In this document: piece by piece, positions 57,314-64,000 of the stretch
How the letters are laid out: every line of letters starts with the position of its first letter
Numbering within the stretch: the stretch's first letter is position 1
Assembly (NCBI GenBank): GCA_019787685.1
Contig: JAHNUO010000022.1
Span: 1 to 64,000, forward strand
DNA from: Chiua virens
Taxonomy: Eukaryota; Basidiomycota; Agaricomycetes; Boletales; Boletaceae
Length of the DNA: 64,000 nt
Direction: 5' to 3'
The notes under the pieces: generated by a model
The model's input: the letters and a program-made list of their open reading frames with translations, nothing else
Told to the model about the DNA's origin: nothing
Database searches by the model: none
Program-made: the position numbers and the translations under genes

Positions 57314-58777
57314 ATGGCTCCATTCGACCTCGATGCGTGTATTGAACAGCTCCTCCGTAAACAGCTTCTACATGAAGCCCTTCTCCGCGAAATATGCGAG
57401 AAAACAAAAGAAGTCCTCATGAGAGAATCCAACGTCGTGCACGTCTCCGCCCCCGTTACCGTCGTCGGTGATATCCATGGGTGAGCATCTCTCAGCCGTC
57501 CTGTCCCCGTCGGCACTACTCAATCATCCTCCAAGTCAGTTCTACGATCTTATCGAGATATTTCGTATAGGTGGCTACGCTCCACATACCAACTATCTTT
57601 TCCTTGGTCAGTCCCGTACCAACTCGTCATCCGATGACTCACCCTTTCCCATCCCTCGTGCCTAGGTGACTATGTCGATCGCGGTCTCTTTAGCGTCGAA
57701 ACCATTTCTCTTTTGACGTGTCTCAAACTGAGATACCCTGATCGTGTTCAGCTCATCCGCGGTAACCACGAATCAAGGGCCGTCACCCAAGCACGTCTTC
57801 CAATCTCTCATTTCCATCGCCTGCTCTAACCGGCCTCACTCCCTCCAGACCTATGGTTTCTACACCGAATGTGTCAGAAAATATGGCTCGTCACACGTGT
57901 GGACATATTTTACAGACATGTTTGACTTCTTGACCCTCTCCGTCGTGATCGACGATCGAATATTTTGTGTCCACGGCGGTACGTACTGTATTCCCATCTC
58001 CTCTTCGACACGAGGGCAATTGACGATGCGCTCTTCGGCAGGTCTCTCGCCTTCTATCCATTCAGTCGATCAGATCAAGGTGGTCGATCGGTTTCGAGGT
58101 AGGCCCTTGTTGTACCCCCTTCTGCCTCATGGCTTGCTGAATGGATTCTCTTCGGCAGAAATCCCTCATGAAGGACCCATGGCCGATCTTGTTTGGTCAG
58201 ATCCAGATGCAGAAAAGGAAGATTTTGCGATATCGCCTAGGTCAGTGCGGTCTCCCACACTCAACGAGGGGGAGGTTTGGGTGGCCAGACTCTGCTTACT
58301 CCACCACCCCCTCCTCTCTTCTGCTTCGTTTCTTCCACCTGCTGACTGCTGATATTTTATTCTTTCCGTTCAGAGGTGCAGGATACACTTTTGGTTCGGG
58401 CGTCGTTCACAAGTTCCTCGAGACGAACTACATGTCGCATATTCTTCGTGCACACCAACTTTGCATGGAAGGCTACTCGTCCCTCTTTGACAAACACCTC
58501 TCTACAGTATGGTCTGCACCCAACTATTGTTATCGCTGCGGCAACTCCGCGAGTATTCTCGAAGTAGGGCCGGGTGGGAGTATGTACTTTAATGTGTTCG
58601 AAGCTGCGCCAGAGAACGAGCGTGATGGACCGAATCAGAATCAGCAGGGGATGCAGAATACGGGAGTCAAGGTGGGTAGTCGATGTTTGGTTCGATCCTT
58701 TGGGGGATATATCCTCTCTCACGTCGATGCCACGGTCACGCTGACACGTATATCAGCTCCCAGAATACTTTTTGTAG
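57314..58777 (+). CDS. PPG1: Serine/threonine protein phosphatase, PP2A-like (PPG1 type)
   Basis: A complete PPP-family catalytic subunit of about 330 residues in eight or so exons. The catalytic motifs are all present: GDIHG, GDYVDRG, GNHES, HGG and [11 protein letters not shown], which bind the two metals and phosphate. Family-specific segments ([80 protein letters not shown]) are closer to Ppg1 than to Pph21/22, Sit4 or Pph3. The last exon encodes LPEYFL and stop at 58775-58777; the terminal YFL fits the carboxymethylation motif of this group. In yeast Ppg1 acts with a STRIPAK-like (Far) complex and restrains mitophagy. Frames join cleanly. Confidence 0.92.
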
Positions 58778-60178
58778 ATGCCCCGCTCGGTTTAGCGTGT
58801 GCAGTCCAATCTTCGGGGGTGGGATCTACGATCACCCACGTCCTGCAGACACCCTCCTGCTCGTTACGACTCACATCATGCATTATCATCGCTATCGTCG
58901 GCGGGGCGCGTTTCGGACGCTTTCTATCCAGGCGCTATCATGTCACGGCTTATCGCTTTCACCGTCCCAACCATTCGTTGCCGGATTTTCATTTTCACAC
59001 TGTTTGTGCTATCATACCCGCGCCCTCTTTCGCTCGTCGACATGGACGCGCTCTCCGCGATGAGATAATCTGGTGCATGATAGATATTGGGTATTGTACG
59101 TTTACCCAGTGTGTCGTTTTGGACGGATATCATCGGGGATGCCATGAGCCTTGGTCATTAAACTAGAGATGCGCTTGGACTAGATAATGCCGGGTGGTGA
59201 TAATGCGTTCTCTGCATACTGCCTTCTCTGCTCTACGTGGCTGATAGCATTGACACTCGAGGAACCTTGTCGGCAGACAGTCTCTTACGGGGCTGTCATC
59301 GCCAATCCGGAAGTATGCATTACCCAACAACAGTGCCACGTGGTGCCAACATCACAATCGGGCATCGACGGTCTGACCTGTTCGTCATCGTCTCGTCGTT
59401 CATAAGATGGTGTCTTACGGTGATGCACACCTCCGAGGACCGCGGAGGACTGTCTTTTTGAGGTGGGCGACGCGACGAAAAGTTATAGTTTACAACGCCC
59501 ACTGTGGTACGTTATGATCCGACCCGGCATGCGTCTTCATGTCAGCATCTAGGTCCTTGATGTGATAATTGCCCTCTCGGGGCGGGATGGGCTGTGGGCT
59601 CAATGACATATCGATGCGGCTGCTAGTAAATCACATGCGAACGTAGCCGAGCGTTATCGCATCCTGCTCTTGAACTATCTGAAGTGACACCGTATACCGT
59701 GACGTGGCCACACGGAATCAGCGACGCCTACTATGGCGTGATCACCTCACCAATCGCTTTCACGCGTTCTCGAAAAGAAGCTTAAAAATAAGCCACGGAA
59801 AATAGAAAGAATGCAAGATTGCAAGAAGCAAGTACAAGCGAACGTGAACACCAAGGAGATCCCATTCCACTCAGCGGCATCACATTACGTGGTGGCACCA
59901 CGACGCGAAGAGACACACAAGTGAACATCCAGGCACGGAAGCGAGCGATAGACCGGCAAACCACGCATGTTCTCGATGAAAAACAGCTCGAGATCCAAAA
60001 GTCTGGTTGTCGTGGCATCAGGGAAAGGGGACAAAACAAAATAAAACGACCGTTTGTAGACAAGTGACGCGAGGAGCGCAAGCAACAGCCAGACACCCGC
60101 CGGGATGCTCGTCACCGGCGGCGCATCTCGAGAAGCCAACACGGACAACTCAGCAAGTGAGCGACACCCTCGGATCGC
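58778..60178. other. Convergent intergenic region
   Basis: About 1.4 kb between the PPG1 stop and the CRAL-TRIO stop. A plus ATG frame at 59187-59405 and others have no domain. Nothing else is visible. Confidence 0.45.
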
Positions 60179-61784
60179 CTAATGGGCCGCCACGTCACGC
60201 CCTCGCGTGTGTTTGACATCCATCAGCGCACGAAGACGTTCCACCAGAGTCAGCTGGATGCCGCCTGCACGACGGAATCTCCGGAGGAGGACCAACAGTG
60301 CTCCGCACGTACTTGCACACGTCCATAACCATACCCACCTGCCCCAACGACGCCACCATAAGACCATGAGTGTGTATGCCAGCTCACGTAGTCCCCTGCG
60401 TACGTGTCGGATCGTGTGTGGGCTCGAAGCAGATGCAACGGCGGGGTAGCCGAAGAAGGGGTTCTGCGGGGAAAAGGGTGGGAGGGCAATCGTGGATGAG
60501 GCACGTTTGGGGGCAAAAGCGGAGGGAGTGGCGGGAGGCGAAATGGGGTGTTCTCCGAGGACTCGGGGTGAACGTGGAGTTGCATTGAGAAGATCAACAG
60601 GTGAGGGTTGCGGCGGTGGTAAGTGGGTTTGATACAGTGAACGAAGCGGATCGTCAATTTGGCCAAGTGACGGCAAGGTACCTCCATAGTCTGACTGGTG
60701 GATCAGATCTGGAAGACAGCTGTGAGCGAGAGGAATGCAAAATGGGCTGACCTGCAGGCAAGGAAGCCGCTGAGAAATAGGTCAGAAGCTGCGCCTTGGA
60801 AGGAAAAAACACGCGGGCAATGGTGGAGGAGGGCAGCACGTGTCTCATCGAGCAAGCGCATCAGCTTTGGGCGATCAGAACGGAGAGTGAGACACACCTT
60901 GCCACGGACCAAGCACCCGAATGTATCCAGGAATAATTCAGCAAGAATACTGAAATGATTTTTTATTTGTATCTCAGAAACGAGAGGTCTAGATCAGGGA
61001 CTTACCTGCCGCCAGCATTCCAGGGTATCGTGGTACAATGTCGGTTAGAATCCACGAAAAGAGATCGAAATCGAGATTCTTATGGAATGATATTTTATTT
61101 TATTTGGAACTCGATAACGTGATTGAATTCAACACATGAACCTACAGAGTATTGTATTGATATGCCGTCGAGATCGACTAGGACGATGTATTGGAGCGGA
61201 AAAGAGCCGGTGTGAGGGTGAAGATCCCGAACGTGTCTGAGATGGAGGCGTAGACGCTCGACCTCTTGTAGAAGTGCTTCCTTGATGGAGCATGTCAAGG
61301 TTTGGAGAGATGCGAGCCTGAGAAAGACTATGGGTCGACCAAATGGATCGGCAATCGGTGACGGAAGGCAATGAAAGAGGGGATAAGAGGGGATAAGAAG
61401 AATGGGACGAAGAGTACGCAAACGCCATATCGATATCGCGCGGATCACTTGCAAGGCAGAGGAGTGGGTGAACTTGTGACGCTAAAGACGGTGAGGTCAG
61501 GGTAAGTCCGAGATGGGATGAGTTACCTTGAAGATCCGGAAAATGGACCCTAGAAGCGGTGGGTCGAGTGATGCACCTCAACGAGACTGGGGCTTACCGA
61601 TGTCGGAAAGCCATTCGGAGAGCCAAGCGGTGTCATGGTCTGGCAGTGCGAGCTCGAGTTGGAGCTGGGAGACGAGCTGGCATTTCACGACATCAACAAG
61701 GGCTGCAAGGTCTGGCCTGGCGGTGTTGTACTGGCAGAGGAGGTTGTGGTTATTGTGGTGGAGGACGTGAAGAATGTCAGACAT
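60179..61784 (-). CDS. CRAL-TRIO (Sec14-like) domain protein with C-terminal membrane segment
   Basis: The first exon from 61784 (MSDILHVLHHNNHNLLCQYN...) is helical and probably a partner- or lipid-contact arm. The CRAL-TRIO lipid-binding domain is spread over several exons: DPFGRPIVFLRLASLQTLTC, SIKEALLQEVERLRLHLRHV, LQYIVLVDLDGISIQ, FDLFSWILTDIVPRYPGMLA and VLPSSTIARVFFPSKAQLLT. A linker rich in Pro and Ser follows, then a strongly hydrophobic Trp-rich stretch (YTLMVLWWRRWGRWVWLWTC and on to LLVLLRR), which looks like a tail anchor. Sec14-type proteins exchange phosphatidylinositol and other lipids between membranes; a tail anchor would place this one on the ER or mitochondria. Exons near 60900-61010 were not all joined by me. 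Confidence 0.78.
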
Positions 61785-62097
61785 TAGAGGTTCCCACGAG
61801 TATCAAGCAATGACATTCCTGACAGAGACGAGTCTGATGATCATCACCAACGTTCATTTGGTTGCCATCGTCAATGAGCACAGCGACTGATGAATATTCA
61901 TCCAGTCGTTGTCCCCCTGACAGCCGTTGGTCCGGGTGAATGTCCATCCGGATGTCCAATAAGTAACTTACTCGTCATTCCCCTTATTGTTATTCTAAAT
62001 GTTTCACACCATCCTTGCTATAAGAGTTTAGCAAGTTCCGGGTGACTTGTCTCAGAGTCTCTTCTCTTCCTACTCACCCCTCTTCCTCGAAATTACA
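61785..62097. promoter_or_regulatory. Divergent promoter, CRAL-TRIO / FAD monooxygenase
   Basis: A 313-base gap between opposite start codons; the right end is C/T-rich leader. No defined elements. Confidence 0.5.
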
Positions 62098-63975
62098 ATG
62101 GGTAACGGCACTTCAGCCCCTGACCATTCGACATCGACTCGGAACCCCCTGTTCCAGGGGCGTCGTGCACCCCTCCCTATCAACATCGTCGTCGTCGGTT
62201 GTGGCCTTGGAGGTCTCGCCGCTGCCTTCTGTCTCGCAGAAGCCGGCCACACCGTCACCATTCTCGAGGCCGCCTCCACCATTGGTGAGATCGGCGCAGG
62301 TATCCAGGTCAGCCCAAACCTTACCCGTCTCCTCATTCGATGGGGTCTCGGCGACAAACTCAGGCAAGTTTCCGTCAAGCCCGAAGCACTCACCATGAGA
62401 CGATGTATGTCATACCTCCTTTCTAATCTTATCTCCACTCTAACCCCGCTTCAAACCTCCGCAGGGTCTACCGGAGAAACCGTAGCCTGGACAAAGTGGG
62501 GCGACACAATGGAGGAATACTATGGCGCACCTTATTATCACATACACGTTGAGTCTCCATCTTTCCGCCTTTGTCGTCACCTTTGATCGTGACGTAAACA
62601 CAGAGAGCAGACTTTCACCGTCTCGTCTACGAGCTTGCAGCTCCCCATCCTCGCATCACTATTCGCACAAATTGTCGTGTAGTCTCGCTGGATCCCTCCA
62701 TACCCACCCTTACCCTTGAATCCGGAGAGGTCATTCGTGCTGATCTTGTCATTGGCGCAGATGGCGTCAAGAGTCTCACTCGCCAATACGTCGTCGGTGG
62801 ACCTGATAAGCCAACACCGACCGGAGATGCCGCCTACAGAGCCATCATTCCCACAGAACTGTTGCTCAATGACCCCCTCCTTCGTCCGCTTGTCGACACG
62901 CCCGAGATGGTCGGATGGATGGGCCCCAAAAGCCACATCATGACTTACAACATCGTGCGTGATGCCACATCGTTCCTATCCCCAATCAGCAACAGCAGTT
63001 CTAACGCCACCCGCTCAGCGCGCCAAAAAAGAGTTTAACCTTGTTCTGGCGCATCCGGACGACGGTTCGGTAGAATCTTGGACAGCCGAAGGTAGTGCTG
63101 ACAAAATGAGAGCTGACTTTGTGGGTTGGGAGCCACGGTGCGTGCGACTTCTCCACACGATCCTAGGTCCTGTTCTCATCCTATCTCTCATGTAGGGTTC
63201 AAAAACTCCTTGCACTCATCCCCTCTACACTCAATTGGAAACTCATGGACCGTGCCCCATTGAGCACCTGGGTTCACCAGGGCGGGAAACTAGCTTTACT
63301 TGGGGATTCATGCCATCCTATGCTGGTGCGCATGCACGGGTATTTTCGGGTCACATACGTCTGATCTCATTCCCTTTCCGCAGCCATACCGAGCACAGGG
63401 TTCTGCGATGGCCGTGAGTATCCGCTTTCCGCTTTCATCTCCATCATGTCTCATGTCTCCATTTCCTGCACCGCTAACGCGTCCATATATGTTTCACCAT
63501 ACTCACATACGCGTGGTAGGTCGAAGACGCGGCCGTCCTTGGTAATCTGTTCTCCCGCCTCTCTTCCTTGACACAGATCACGCCCCTTTTACGCGCCTAC
63601 GAATCCATCCGCTATGCGCGTGCCACAGACACCCAAGCCTCGTCCCGACTGAACCAACACATCTTCCACCTGCCGGATGGGCCTAAACAGGAAGAGAGAG
63701 ACCGACAGATGCGAGCTGCGACTGTGGCCGCCCTAAAGGAGGTGAGCGAGGATGTCGCGCAAAGGGTGCGAAACACTGCAACGGTGCCGGGGGTGAGTGC
63801 GGATATGAACCTGGGTGGAAACACAAACAAAGAGGACGCGAATCGCGGGAATGCGAATCAATGGGCGGACAAGGACAAGAGCCGTGTGCAGTTTGGGTAC
63901 GATGCGGACGTCGAGGCGGAGAAGTGGTGGAAGGAACATGGCATGCGAACGATTGGCCCGTTGGCACGTCTGTGA
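62098..63975 (+). CDS. FAD-dependent monooxygenase (salicylate-hydroxylase-like)
   Basis: A class A flavin monooxygenase that would hydroxylate an aromatic substrate with NAD(P)H. The ATG at 62098 is followed by about 20 variable residues, then the dinucleotide-binding GxGxxG (INIVVVGCGLGGLAAAFCLA) with the terminal Glu of EAGHTVTILE, GAGIQVSPN, RADFHRLVYELA, the DG motif LVIGADGVKSL, and the GD motif LALLGDSCHPM with VEDAAVLG after it. The C-terminal helix pair ends at 63975. Six or seven introns with standard sites; the join RRWSTGETVAW confirms the first. The length, about 450 residues, is normal. Candidate substrates are salicylate-like or other phenolic acids. It is not part of a visible secondary-metabolite cluster. 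Confidence 0.92.
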
Positions 63976-64000
63976 GCCGGGTGATCTCAGAGTCATTTTT

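Noticed and set aside
58141..59166. Long frame of 341 codons across the PPG1 3' end
   Set aside because: It is partly the true PPG1 exon and otherwise reads introns and 3' flank; the proper last exon ends at 58777.

Overview
The window reads as nuclear DNA of a filamentous basidiomycete, most likely an Agaricomycete. Genes are dense, on both strands, and cut by many short introns of roughly 40-65 bases with GT..AG ends. Two introns fit GC..AG instead. The gene content is typical of mushroom-class fungi: divergent F-box proteins, HET-domain proteins, WOPR (Gti1/Pac2) regulators, HSP20, an intracellular LysM protein, and housekeeping genes that show clear fungal motifs. I cannot name the genus from sequence alone. 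There are no bacterial operons, rRNA genes, convincing tRNAs or CRISPR arrays.

Layout, left to right. Bases 1-930 are a tandem array of a ~150-base unit, followed by simple repeats and degenerate repeats to about 2.6 kb. Next come an MFS sugar transporter (-), a LysM-domain protein (-), a free methionine-R-sulfoxide reductase (+), cysteinyl-tRNA synthetase (-), and two WOPR regulator paralogues (+, +) at 11.7-12.9 and 14.8-16.3 kb. A gene-poor stretch follows, then the TFIIA large subunit (-), a solute-binding-protein-fold gene (+), a Vps3844-type membrane protein (+), an F-box protein (-), TSR1 (+), a CUE-domain ubiquitin-binding protein (-), and a second F-box protein (-). Bases 34.1-39.6 kb hold a tandem duplication: HET pseudogene, HSP20, truncated HET, HSP20, then the RKM4-type SET methyltransferase (+). 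After a gene-poor stretch come a CLC chloride channel of the Gef1 type (-), the splicing factor CWC24 (+), a C2H2 zinc-finger protein (-), PPG1-type phosphatase (+), a CRAL-TRIO protein (-), and an FAD monooxygenase (+) that ends close to the right edge.

Most genes are independent housekeeping functions rather than one pathway. Several relate to translation and ribosome biogenesis (CysRS, TSR1, RKM4), others to transcription and splicing (TFIIA, WOPR pair, CWC24). Divergent pairs probably share promoters: LysM/fRMsr, CysRS/WOPR1, F-box1/TSR1, and CRAL-TRIO/FAD monooxygenase.

Three things stand out. First, the HET-HSP20 tandem block has decayed HET copies, while most of the HSP20 segment is nearly identical between copies. 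Second, between about 10 and 38 kb several conserved genes, including the normally essential TSR1, contain frame breaks that are mostly single extra bases. This points to an insertion-biased assembly error or to gene decay. Third, one gene encodes a bacterial-looking oxyanion-binding-type protein. I see no clearly undescribed multi-gene system.
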